DNA from: Deltaproteobacteria bacterium
Lineage (GTDB): Bacteria; Desulfobacterota; Binatia; UTPRO1
NCBI GenBank assembly: GCA_020848745.1
Contig: JADLHM010000144.1
Span: 1-37,989, forward strand
Length of the DNA stretch: 37,989 nucleotides
Direction of reading: 5' to 3'
How positions within the stretch are numbered: position 1 is the first letter of the stretch; every line of letters starts with the position of its first letter. Made by a program: the position numbers and the translations under genes. The notes below the pieces were generated by a model that saw only the letters and a program-made list of their open reading frames with translations, was not told the DNA's origin and searched no databases. Shown here one piece after another: positions 27,015-33,883 of this stretch.

Positions 27015-27110
27015 CGCATCCATTCGAACAGAGCCAACTCGATCGCGGCCGCTATGCGCACGCCGAGTCGGCGAGCCGCCACGGCCTCGACGGTCGTGTG
27101 TGATTGGAAT

Positions 27111-27251
27111 CGCCGGCGGGTGGGTCCGGGAGTGCTTCGGGGAGCCGTCAGCTCGCGCCGTGCGCAAGACAGGGAGGCACCGGCGGGCAGTACGCGCTGG
27201 GTGCCAGGAACTGGGCGACCGTAGAACCACTCCCTGACCCACCCGCCGGCG
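27111..27251. repeat. Palindromic intergenic element, copy B (141 bp, inverted relative to copy A)
   Basis: A 24-bp terminal inverted repeat, 23 of 24 matching, runs at 27111-27134 and 27228-27251 (outer part CGCCGGCGGGTGGGTC). On the minus strand it repeats the internal blocks of copy A in order: TTCTACGGTCGCC, GCGCGTA, GCCCGCCGG, GTCTTGCGCAC, GCGAGCTGACGGCTCCCC. Between the copies the core is nearly identical while the arms differ in a pairing-preserving way. It lies 136 bp upstream of the PH-domain gene, with the same end facing the gene as copy A has toward the crotonase. The 614-bp gap 26774-27387 holds no gene I can support. Confidence 0.85.
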
Positions 27252-27387
27252 CCATCGAACGAAGACCGATCGCGGCAGATCGAAACTCTGGTGCACGATC
27301 AACCTGAGACGCTACCGGCGTGCGGCGCGACTGGCGGTGCGCCAGCTCTTGCGAGTACAATTCGGCCGGTCGAGGGGAGGGGGCGCG

Positions 27388-27903
27388 ATGGAGCATCGCT
27401 TCCGGACGAGCCGGTTCACGCGCGGCAACGTGGTCTTTCCGACAGAGATGGTCGTGACCGATCGCCACGTCAGCCGCATCAAGCCGTCCCTCGTCGGCTC
27501 CATCGAGGAGAGCATCAGCTTGCGCCAGGTGTCGTCGGTGACGGTGAGCCACGGGGCCCTCTTCGCGGACGTGACCGTCCACTCCTCGGGCGGCACCGAC
27601 CCGCTCCGCAGCCACGGACTCACCAACGCCGAGGCGCGACGGTTGAAGGAGCTGATCGAGGAGCTCCAGAGCAACATCCTGAGCGCCGGGGTGGCGGACC
27701 TGAGCGGCCTCCGTCCCTGTCCGCGTTGCGCCGAGACCATCAAGGCGGCGGCGCAGGTGTGCAAGCACTGCGGCGCCGACATCCCGATCGTCCTCACCGA
27801 GGAAGCTCCGCCCGAGCCCGTCGCGGAGCCTGCCGACACCTTCGGTGCCGAGCGCGCCGCCGGCCCGGCGGCCGGCGACGACGAAGACTGGACCTGGAGC
27901 TGA
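27388..27903 (+). CDS. PH-like domain protein with C-terminal zinc ribbon
   Basis: The 171-residue product begins with a region that looks like a bacterial PH (bPH2-type) fold (about 1-95: FRTSRFTRGNVVFPTEMVVTDRHV, ESISLRQVSSVTVSHGALFADVTVHSSGG). A C4 zinc ribbon follows, C111-P-R-C114 ... C125-K-H-C128 (TIKAAAQVCKHCGADI), then an acidic Pro/Glu-rich tail. Such pairs of domains occur in uncharacterised proteins. There is no membrane helix. GGAGGGGGC lies upstream of the ATG, and TACAAT (27356-27361) is a good -10 candidate without a clear -35. The assignment of the PH fold is by pattern only. The next gene starts 2 nt after the stop. Confidence 0.75.
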   Translation: MEHRFRTSRFTRGNVVFPTEMVVTDRHVSRIKPSLVGSIEESISLRQVSSVTVSHGALFADVTVHSSGGTDPLRSHGLTNAEARRLKELIEELQSNILSAGVADLSGLRPCPRCAETIKAAAQVCKHCGADIPIVLTEEAPPEPVAEPADTFGAERAAGPAAGDDEDWTWS

Positions 27904-27905
27904 TC

Positions 27906-28148
27906 ATGGCCGACGAGTTCGCCCCCGCCAAAGCGCGCTTCGTCGCTCTCGTGCGCGAGATCGATCCCGACGTCGCGGTCGTCATCCCGGAGCGTTCGAC
28001 CCAGGACGCCTTTCTCATCTCGCTGACGCGCGGGGCGAATCGCCGCTTCCTCACGCTCTCCGAGGACGACATGCTCGATCTCGTGGAGGATCCGCGGGCG
28101 GCGGCAACCATGCACGCCCGCCTCCGTGCCGAAGTGGCGGCGCTGTAA
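27906..28148 (+). CDS. Small hypothetical protein
   Basis: This is an 80-residue protein of no family I recognise. It is a compact mix of predicted helix and strand (APAKARFVALVREIDPDVAVVIPER, DAFLISLTRGANRRFLTLSEDDMLDLVED) and ends in an Ala/Arg helix. It has no cysteines, signal peptide or membrane helix. It starts 2 nt after the PH/zinc-ribbon gene and is therefore almost certainly in the same operon; it could be a partner of that protein. Codon use matches its neighbours. Confidence 0.65.
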   Translation: MADEFAPAKARFVALVREIDPDVAVVIPERSTQDAFLISLTRGANRRFLTLSEDDMLDLVEDPRAAATMHARLRAEVAAL

Positions 28149-28282
28149 CGCGCCGAACGCCGCGACAATCGAGCGTTGTCGACCTCCCAGGCACGGAGGC
28201 GGCCGCCTAGACTGGGATCTGGCCACAGGCGGTGCGGCGTGAGGCTATCAATGGAACGCTGGCTGGTGCGGGCAGCGCGAGT

Positions 28283-28660
28283 TCAGGCGCGGGCGTCAAT
28301 GGGGCGGCGGGGCGGGGGCGGCTCCTCGTCGGCGTCGTCGGACGGGCGGCGCCGCGTGCGAGCTACCGCGTCCTCGTCTTCCCCCTTGGCGTCGATGCTC
28401 TTGGGGCGGGGCGCGGGGTTGCTCGCCGACTTCGCGAGGGCGAGGGCCTTCTGTGAGAGGTGCACCACGACGTCGCGGGTGACGTCTCCCGCGGGGCGGA
28501 GCCCAGGCGAGGTGTAGCGGGCGCGGTCGGTCGTGCGCGCGACGGCTTCGCGCTCGACCTCCGGCGGCGTCATGCCGCGGCGGGCGTCGGTCGCGAGGGC
28601 CGTCGCCGTCCGGCTCGGACCGGCGGTGCCGGGACGGCCGCTCGTGGGGTCGAGGTCCAT
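28283..28660 (-). CDS. Small disordered hypothetical protein
   Basis: This is a 125-residue, Arg/Asp/Glu/Pro-rich product with low predicted order. The middle (VVVHLSQKALALAKSA) could be one amphipathic helix, loosely like the end of FlgM-type or export-regulator peptides; this is too weak to name it. The C terminus is charged (DDADEEPPPPRRP). The ATG at 28660 has GAGG only 3 nt upstream. An overlapping + strand frame exists at 28460-28909, and neither is certain. This one is preferred because it follows the minus-strand kinase gene and has an end-to-end plausible composition. Confidence 0.42.
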   Translation of the reverse strand: MDLDPTSGRPGTAGPSRTATALATDARRGMTPPEVEREAVARTTDRARYTSPGLRPAGDVTRDVVVHLSQKALALAKSASNPAPRPKSIDAKGEDEDAVARTRRRPSDDADEEPPPPRRPIDARA

Positions 28661-28803
28661 CGACCTCGAGCAAAGCAACCGCGGGCGGGATCGCCTAGCC
28701 CGCACTCGTCCGAAATGCGCATCGTGACGAGCGCAGTGCGCGGACGCCACGGCGCCCGCCGCGCGACCTCGTGTGGCCCGTCCTTCGCTTCACCGGGCGC
28801 GCT

Positions 28804-29859
28804 TCAGGCGGCGCGCGTCGCGGTCGCGATCTCGGCGAGCCGGCGCACGTGCTCTCCCATCGCCGCGAAGCGCTCGTCCTGCGTCTGGCCGCGCGCGAAA
28901 CGCACGTAGATCTGCTGGAGGACGACGGCGAGCTTGAAGAGCGCGAAGGTCTCGAAGAAGGCGATGGCGCCGAGATCGCGGCCGCTGCGGGCGGCGTAAC
29001 GTTCGATCACTTCGCGGCGCGTGGGGAAGCCTTCGAGGTAGGTCGGCTGCATGGCGATCGCGAGCCGCTCCGGCGGGTCGGTCGCCTCGGGCCAGTAACC
29101 GAGCAGCGTGCCGAGGTCGATCCGCGGGTCGCCGAGCGTCGTCATGTCCCAGTCGAGCACGGCGACAACGCGTCCCGGGTCGTGTCGGTCGAGCATCATG
29201 TTGTCGAGCTTGAAGTCGTTGTGGACGACCGTCGCTTCGAGCGCGGGCGGGATGCGCGCCGCGAGCCACGCCGCCAGGTCTTCCATGGCGGGCAGCTCCT
29301 CGGTCTTCGCGCGCTGCCAGCGTTCGGACCACCCGGCGATCTGTCGGGCGACGAAGCCCGCCGGCTTGCCGAGCGCCGCGACGGGCGTGCCCGCGACCGG
29401 CACGGCGTGCAGGTCGGCGAGCGCGTCGACCGCGGCTTCGCCGATGCGGCGCCGGACGGCGGGGTCGTCGGCGATCTCGTCCGGCATGGTGCGGCGTACG
29501 ACGATGCCGCGGCGCCGCTCCATGACGAAGAACGGCGCCCCGATGACCGCCGGGTCCTCGCAGAGCGCGTACACGCGCGGCGCGGGCGCGTAGTACGGCC
29601 CGAGCGCGGCCAGCGCGCGGTACTCGCGCACCATGTCGTGCGAGCGCGGCGCCACGGGACCGAGCGGCGGCCGGCGCAGCACGTACTCACGGTCGCCGTA
29701 GCGCAGGAGGTAGGTGAGGTTCGCGTGACCGCCGGGGAATTGCAGGATGTCGAGTGGCCGGTCGCTCTCCGGGAGCTTGCCGCGCAGATAGGAAGCGACG
29801 ACGTTCGCGTCGAGCTCCTCGTCCGGTCGAACCGGCGCGACGTCCGACGACTCGCTCAC
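28804..29859 (-). CDS. APH-type phosphotransferase (ACAD10/11 kinase-like)
   Basis: The 351-residue product has the aminoglycoside phosphotransferase/choline kinase fold. The nucleotide loop is FPGGHANLTYLL (about 41-52), the catalytic loop H213-N-D215-F-K-L-D-N220 carries the catalytic aspartate, and D236-W-D238 binds metal (VLDWDMTTLGDPRIDLG). The YVLRRPPLGP and LGDPRIDLG blocks resemble the kinase domain fused to acyl-CoA dehydrogenases ACAD10/11 and their bacterial homologues, which act on hydroxyacyl-CoAs. A lipid or acyl-CoA substrate is therefore more likely than an antibiotic. The ATG lies 13 nt after the ATP-grasp gene, so they form an operon. Confidence 0.85.
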   Translation of the reverse strand: MSESSDVAPVRPDEELDANVVASYLRGKLPESDRPLDILQFPGGHANLTYLLRYGDREYVLRRPPLGPVAPRSHDMVREYRALAALGPYYAPAPRVYALCEDPAVIGAPFFVMERRRGIVVRRTMPDEIADDPAVRRRIGEAAVDALADLHAVPVAGTPVAALGKPAGFVARQIAGWSERWQRAKTEELPAMEDLAAWLAARIPPALEATVVHNDFKLDNMMLDRHDPGRVVAVLDWDMTTLGDPRIDLGTLLGYWPEATDPPERLAIAMQPTYLEGFPTRREVIERYAARSGRDLGAIAFFETFALFKLAVVLQQIYVRFARGQTQDERFAAMGEHVRRLAEIATATRAA

Positions 29860-29872
29860 GGCCGTCGACCGG

Positions 29873-30892
29873 TCACGCGCCGTAACGCGCGATCGCGAGC
29901 TGCACGATCTCGGTGATGAGATCGCAGTGGGACCGTCCGGACTTCTTTGCGGCCTTCGCCAGCTCCGCGGTCGAGAGCAGCCAGGGGTTCGGGTTGCACT
30001 CGATGACGTGCGCCTTGCCCTCGGCGTCGAGGCGAATGTCGATACGGCCGTAGTCGCGCAGGCGCAGCGCCTGGTACGCGGCGATCGCGGTCTGCTCGAT
30101 CTCGGCCTCGACCTCGTCGTCGAGATCGTCGGGAAAGAAGGGCTGCGTCCGCCGGTAGACCTCGGTGCCTTCCTCCCACTTCACCTCGGTGCCGGCGATG
30201 CGGGGCGTACCTTCCGGCAGCTGCGACAGGTCGAGCTCCACGATCGGCAGCGCCTCGGGGTCCTGGTTGCCGAGCACGGCCACGTAGATCTCGCGGCCCT
30301 CGATGTACTCCTCGATGAGGACGGGCCCGTCGAAGTCGGCGTGCACCTGGTCGATGCGCTCCATCAGCTCCTTCAGACTCCCGACGACGGCGCTGAAGCG
30401 GATGCCGATCGACCCGTCCTCGAGCCCGGGCTTCACGATCACCGGGAAGTGGATGTCGTGCGCCCACTCGAGCCGGCCGCGATGCCCGGTCATGAACGAC
30501 GGCGTCCGGATGCCGTGGAACGCGAAGATCTTCTTCGCGAGCGCCTTGTCCTGGGCGAGGAAGAGTCCCTGCGGTCCGGCGCCCGTGTAGCGCCGGCCGA
30601 CGAGCTCGAGATAGGCGGCGACGTGCATCTCCTTCGTGTCGTCGCCCGCGTAGGACTCGGTGAGGTTGAAGTAGAGGTCGGCGCGCTCGGTCGCGAGCGA
30701 GTGCAGCGAGTCCGGGGTGCCGTCGAGCGTGTGATAGAAGGGCTCGTGTCCCGTCTTCTTCAGAGCGTCGTAGATTTCTTCGTGATCGTGCTTGGGACGG
30801 CGCCGCTTGCGACGTGACGACTTCGCCTCGGCCGCTTCCTCCGCCCCGCTGTCCGTTGCGTCGTACACGACGCCCACGCGCAGCTTTGGCAT
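29873..30892 (-). CDS. Ddl-like ATP-grasp ligase, substrate unknown
   Basis: The 339-residue product resembles D-alanine ligase but departs at key places. It has VGVVYDA at the start, FNLTESYAGDDTKEMHVAAYLELVGRRYTGAGPQG in place of the Ddl N-terminal site, an ATP-binding block VIVKPGLEDGSIGIRFS, LIEEYIEGREIYVAVLGN, and RIDIRL...HVIECNPNPWLLSTAEL. The last segment replaces the Ddl N-x-x-P-G-[LM]-T product loop found in the cluster's own Ddl. A basic insert (SSRRKRRRPKHDHEE) near residue 25-40 is unusual. It likely ligates an amino acid or other carboxylate, not D-Ala-D-Ala. It is cotranscribed with the kinase gene downstream. Confidence 0.85.
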   Translation of the reverse strand: MPKLRVGVVYDATDSGAEEAAEAKSSRRKRRRPKHDHEEIYDALKKTGHEPFYHTLDGTPDSLHSLATERADLYFNLTESYAGDDTKEMHVAAYLELVGRRYTGAGPQGLFLAQDKALAKKIFAFHGIRTPSFMTGHRGRLEWAHDIHFPVIVKPGLEDGSIGIRFSAVVGSLKELMERIDQVHADFDGPVLIEEYIEGREIYVAVLGNQDPEALPIVELDLSQLPEGTPRIAGTEVKWEEGTEVYRRTQPFFPDDLDDEVEAEIEQTAIAAYQALRLRDYGRIDIRLDAEGKAHVIECNPNPWLLSTAELAKAAKKSGRSHCDLITEIVQLAIARYGA

Positions 30893-30952
30893 TGGCGGAC
30901 CGTATCGCGACGCCCCGTGAAAAAAAAGCGGAAAGTCGATGTGCGGCGCGTG

Positions 30953-31192
30953 TCAGCGGCGCTTCGGCGCTACCAGCACGGCGGCCACGGCCCACACGCC
31001 GAATACGAACCCGAGCCCGAGCCAGAGCCGTGGCGGATGGCCGTTGTTGCGCGCGACGATGCGGCAGACGATGGCGTCGCAGGTATTCACCAGCAACGCG
31101 GTGGCGACGAGCGTCGGCCAATCGAGCGGCGTCGCGGTGACGAGACGGAGGCCGGTGAGCCAGCCGAGCGCGGTGTGGAGGGAATCGAGCAC
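30953..31192 (-). CDS. Small membrane protein, function unknown
   Basis: This is a 79-residue product with two hydrophobic segments (TLVATALLVNTCDAIVCRIVA and LWLGLGFVFGVWAVAAVLVA) and a short basic tail (PKRR), so it is likely an inner-membrane hairpin. The GTG at 31192 is selected because a good promoter (31227-31255, minus) overlaps the upstream extension of the frame; a TTG at 31255 would fall inside the -35 box. The ribosome site is poor, so the exact start is uncertain. A run of eight T on the minus strand (30918-30925) follows the gene and may help termination. Confidence 0.55.
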   Translation of the reverse strand: MLDSLHTALGWLTGLRLVTATPLDWPTLVATALLVNTCDAIVCRIVARNNGHPPRLWLGLGFVFGVWAVAAVLVAPKRR

Positions 31193-31207
31193 GATCGACG
31201 CGCTTTC

Positions 31208-31234
31208 TTGACCGCGAAAGCGCGCCACTATAAA
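31208..31234 (+). promoter_or_regulatory. Overlapping promoter for the phasin-like gene
   Basis: TTGACC (31208-31213) and TATAAA (31229-31234) each have one mismatch to consensus, with a short 15-bp spacer. The leader to the ATG at 31271 would be about 30 nt and contains the GGGAGGAG ribosome site. The -10 shares four bases with the opposing promoter. Confidence 0.42.
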
Positions 31235-31255
31235 CGGCGGCCTTTCCGCTGACAA
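31227..31255 (-). promoter_or_regulatory. Sigma-70 promoter for the small membrane protein gene
   Basis: Reading the minus strand, TTGTCA (31255-31250) and TATAGT (31232-31227) are separated by 17 bp; each has one mismatch to consensus. The start site would be near 31220, about 28 nt before the GTG at 31192. Its -10 box overlaps the -10 of the opposing promoter. Confidence 0.6.
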
Positions 31256-31270
31256 TCGGGAGGAGCAGAG

Positions 31271-31621
31271 ATGGCGCGACGTGAAGCGACGCTCCTTTCC
31301 TGGATCGTCGAGATGGGCGAGGCGAGGCTCCTGCAGTTCGCCGAGGAGCTGCTCGCGAATCCCAAGATGGCCGAGGCGTTCTCGTCCGCGCTGCAGCGTG
31401 CGGCCAAGACCAAGGGACAGGTCGATCGAAACATGCAGATGGTGCTCGGACTGCTGAATCTGCCGTCGAAGGCCGACTACAATCGGCTGCTGTCGAAAAT
31501 CGAGGCACTGCAGGGCAGCCTGGTCAACCTCAACATCAAGGTCGACCGCCTGCTCGCGGAACGCGACCGGCCGAAGCCGCGGCGACGGCCGTCCGCCAAG
31601 TCCGAAGCCGCGTCGAGCTGA
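31271..31621 (+). CDS. Phasin-like / PHA granule-type small helical protein
   Basis: This is a 116-residue, mostly helical protein with a Lys/Arg/Pro-rich tail. The segment LLNLPSKADYNRLLSKIEALQGSLVNLNIKVDRLLAE recalls the C-terminal segment of phasins and PhaE-type proteins (a 'LNLP-x-x-x-[DE]' turn, then a coiled coil), which coat polyhydroxyalkanoate granules. No PHA synthase is in the window, so the role is a suggestion. The ATG at 31271 has GGAGGAG about 6 nt upstream. The gene faces the ArsA pair tail to tail. Confidence 0.65.
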   Translation: MARREATLLSWIVEMGEARLLQFAEELLANPKMAEAFSSALQRAAKTKGQVDRNMQMVLGLLNLPSKADYNRLLSKIEALQGSLVNLNIKVDRLLAERDRPKPRRRPSAKSEAASS

Positions 31622-31690
31622 GCCGGGACCGCGTCTCGCGGACGCGGCCGTCGGGTGGCGCTGGGCGACGCCCGCGCCCGCCTCGCCGCG

Positions 31691-32890
31691 TCAGCCCCGC
31701 GGGCCGAAGGTCTCGCTCAGCCCGACGAGGCGCGCGAGCGAACTCGGCTCCTCGGGCGCGAGCGGGATCTCGACGACGAGCGCGTCCGGCGCCGCCGCCC
31801 GCAGGCGCTCGATCTCGGCGCGCTCGGCGCGCACGAGCGCGGTGAAGCGACGGTGCAACGTGGCCAGCTTCTTCCCGAGCGCGAGATCGGCCCGCTCCGC
31901 GCCCTGGACGTCGGGAAAGGGGGGATGGCCGAGCAGGCTCGGTGGCAGCACGCGGTTCACGACGAAGCCGGCGAACGGCAACCCGGCGCGCACGAGCTCG
32001 CGGTGGAACGCGATGGTCTCGGCGACGCGCGCGCTCTCGGGCGTCGTCACCAGGACGAAGGATGTCTCGGGCGCGCGCAGGAAGCGCGCGACGCTCGCGG
32101 CGCGCTCCTGGAATCCCGCCGAGAACTCCTCGAGGCCGCCGACGAATTCCGCGACGTCGCGCAGCAGCTCGAAGCCGGTGAAGCGCTCGAGGCCGCGCAG
32201 CACCGCGCCGAGCGCCGCCTGCGCGAGGCGCGAGCCCTCGCGGGCCAGGATCAAGCTCGGGTTCTGCAGGATGGCGGCGGCGCGCGAGGTGAGGAGCGCG
32301 GTCAGGCGCTCCGGAGCCTCGAGGAAATCCAGCGCGTGTTGCGTCGGCGGCGTGTCGACCACGAGGAGGTCGTAATCGCCGCTGCCGGCGAGCGCGTGCA
32401 GCCGCTCCATCGCCATGTACTCCTGCGAGCCGGTGAGCGCGGTCGAGATGCTCTCGTAGATGCGGTTGGCGAGCACGCGCTCGGCGGCGGCGCGAGTCGG
32501 CGCGTAGCGCTCGATCAGCTCGTCGAAGGTGCGCTTGGTGTCGAGCACCATCGCGTCGAGCGAGCCGCCGTGCAGACGGCGCCCGAGCGGCACCCGGTGC
32601 GGCGCGCCGTCGGGGCTCGAGATGCCGAGCGCGTCGCGGAGCCGGCGCGCCGGGTCGATCGTGAGGACGGCGGTGCGTCGTCCGTGACCAGCGGCGGCGA
32701 CGCCGAGCGCGGCCGCCGTGGTGGTCTTGCCGACGCCGCCGCTGCCGACGCACACGAGCAGCCGCTGGCGGCGCAGGAGCGCGACGACCGCCGCGGCCCC
32801 CGCGCAGCCGGGCGCGGAGCGTTCCTTCCCGCGCCGGTAGTCGATCGGACCGGTGTGGCGCTCGGGACCGTTCACGACGATGCTCGTCAC
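31691..32890 (-). CDS. ArsA/Get3-family ATPase, Walker-competent subunit
   Basis: The 399-residue product belongs to the ArsA/Get3 (SIMIBI) ATPases. Its P-loop is VGSGGVGKTTTAAAL: Walker lysine K55 is present but the signature lysine at position 50 is serine. Switch I is D80-P (LTIDPARR), and switch II is VVDTPPTQHALDFLEAP. It lacks an obvious metalloid-binding cysteine triad, so arsenite transport is not implied; similar heterodimeric pairs occur in Actinobacteria. The GTG at 32890 overlaps the upstream ATPase stop as GTGA, so both subunits should be made together. The N-terminal 40 residues before the P-loop are not conserved. Confidence 0.88.
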   Translation of the reverse strand: MTSIVVNGPERHTGPIDYRRGKERSAPGCAGAAAVVALLRRQRLLVCVGSGGVGKTTTAAALGVAAAGHGRRTAVLTIDPARRLRDALGISSPDGAPHRVPLGRRLHGGSLDAMVLDTKRTFDELIERYAPTRAAAERVLANRIYESISTALTGSQEYMAMERLHALAGSGDYDLLVVDTPPTQHALDFLEAPERLTALLTSRAAAILQNPSLILAREGSRLAQAALGAVLRGLERFTGFELLRDVAEFVGGLEEFSAGFQERAASVARFLRAPETSFVLVTTPESARVAETIAFHRELVRAGLPFAGFVVNRVLPPSLLGHPPFPDVQGAERADLALGKKLATLHRRFTALVRAERAEIERLRAAAPDALVVEIPLAPEEPSSLARLVGLSETFGPRG

Positions 32891-33843
32891 GAGACCCGCC
32901 GGGAGCCGCGCGCGTGCGGCCGGGCGAGCGCGTCGGCCAGCGGCTCGAGCGTCGCGAGGGTGATGCGTCCGGGCGGCGCTTGGGGGAGGCACACCGGGCG
33001 CTCCGGCAACGCGTGCCGCAGGCGGCGGATCTGGCGCTCCGCCGCGCGTTGGCGCGCCAGGTTGAAACGCGCGACTCCGAGATGGGGTTGCCACGCGGGA
33101 GGGACCTCGGCCGGCTCCGCTCGCAGGCGGTGTGCCTCGACGCGCGTGAAGCGGAACGGATCGACCGCATTCACGATCACGGGGAGGAGCGCGACCCCGA
33201 CCCGCATGAGCGCGGTCGCGAGTTCGAGCGTCTCGTTCACGGCCATTTCCTCGGCGCGCGTGACGACGGTGACGGCCGCCCGCTTCGGGTCGCCGAGCAG
33301 GAGCGCCAGGTCGCGCGCCGTGTTGGTGAGCGGACCGAAGGGCAGCATCTTGAGGAGCGCGCCCGGCGTCGAGAGCAGCGGCACCGAGTGCCCGGTGGCG
33401 GGCGCGTCGACGATCACGAGGTCGAAGCGGTGCCGCTTGCGCTTGAAGCCCGTGCGCTCGTCCTCCCATTCGGCGATGCGCACGAGCGTGAGGAAGTCCT
33501 CGAGGCCGGGCGCGGCCGCGGCCACGACGCGGAACGTATTGCTCTCGAGCAGTCGGCGGGCGAGCGCGCGGATGCGCAGCATGCCCGTCAGGAAATCCTC
33601 CATGATGACAGCCGGCGCGATCGCCGCGGCGGCGAGCTCGGGCGTGAGCTCGGTCGGGTCGGGCCCGAGCGTGAGGTCGCCGAGGTAGTCGCCGAGCCGG
33701 CCGAGCGGGTTGATCTCGACGACGAGCGTGCGCTTGCCGGCGCGCGCGGCGGCGAGCGCCAGGGCCGACGCGACCGCGGTCCGTCCGACGCCTCCCTTGC
33801 CGGTGATGAAGACGAGTCGGCGTTGCAGCACGGCGTCGAGCAT
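32887..33843 (-). CDS. ArsA/Get3-family ATPase, degenerate-site partner subunit
   Basis: The 318-residue product has the ArsA/Get3 P-loop FITGKGGVGRTAVASAL. The signature lysine K16 is kept, but the Walker lysine is R21, and the switch I aspartate is N45 (VEINPLGRLGD). Switch II is VIVDAPATGHSVPLLSTP. Its own nucleotide site is probably inactive, while K16 could reach into the partner's site. It starts at ATG 33843, 10 nt after a TAGTAA -10 box, with no ribosome site, so the message would be nearly leaderless. It is divergent from the LPLAT gene and first of a two-gene operon. Confidence 0.88.
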   Translation of the reverse strand: MLDAVLQRRLVFITGKGGVGRTAVASALALAAARAGKRTLVVEINPLGRLGDYLGDLTLGPDPTELTPELAAAAIAPAVIMEDFLTGMLRIRALARRLLESNTFRVVAAAAPGLEDFLTLVRIAEWEDERTGFKRKRHRFDLVIVDAPATGHSVPLLSTPGALLKMLPFGPLTNTARDLALLLGDPKRAAVTVVTRAEEMAVNETLELATALMRVGVALLPVIVNAVDPFRFTRVEAHRLRAEPAEVPPAWQPHLGVARFNLARQRAAERQIRRLRHALPERPVCLPQAPPGRITLATLEPLADALARPHARGSRRVS

Positions 33844-33853
33844 CGGGATCGCC

Positions 33854-33882
33854 TTACTACGCGCGGGTTCCGGCGCGGTCAA
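33854..33882 (-). promoter_or_regulatory. Promoter of the ArsA-pair operon
   Basis: On the minus strand TTGACC (33882-33877) and TAGTAA (33859-33854) are separated by 17 bp. The start codon at 33843 begins 10 nt beyond the -10, giving a leader of about 4 nt. The -35 lies back to back with the -35 of the opposite promoter, together forming GTCAA-A-TTGAC (33878-33888). Confidence 0.6.
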
Positions 33883-33883
33883 A

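Noticed and set aside
26365-27103. Several + strand frames across the crotonase and palindromic elements
   Set aside because: They are antisense to the crotonase or run through the repeats with Arg/Pro-rich, domain-free translations.
26878-27251. CRISPR-like array or insertion sequence
   Set aside because: There are only two copies, they are inverted and not direct, have no uniform spacers and no transposase frame between them.
27338-27352. Sigma-54-like TGCGCC-N5-TTGC in front of the PH-domain gene
   Set aside because: The essential GG of the -24 element is absent, in contrast to the perfect site at 36857-36873.
28460-28909. Plus-strand frame of about 150 codons overlapping the kinase 3' end
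   Set aside because: It overlaps a certain minus-strand gene, is Arg-rich, and has no ribosome site or recognisable feature.
31691-33843. Arsenite efflux (ArsAB) operon
   Set aside because: There is no ArsB, ArsD or ArsR nearby and no cysteine triad; the proteins fit the broader Get3-like family better.
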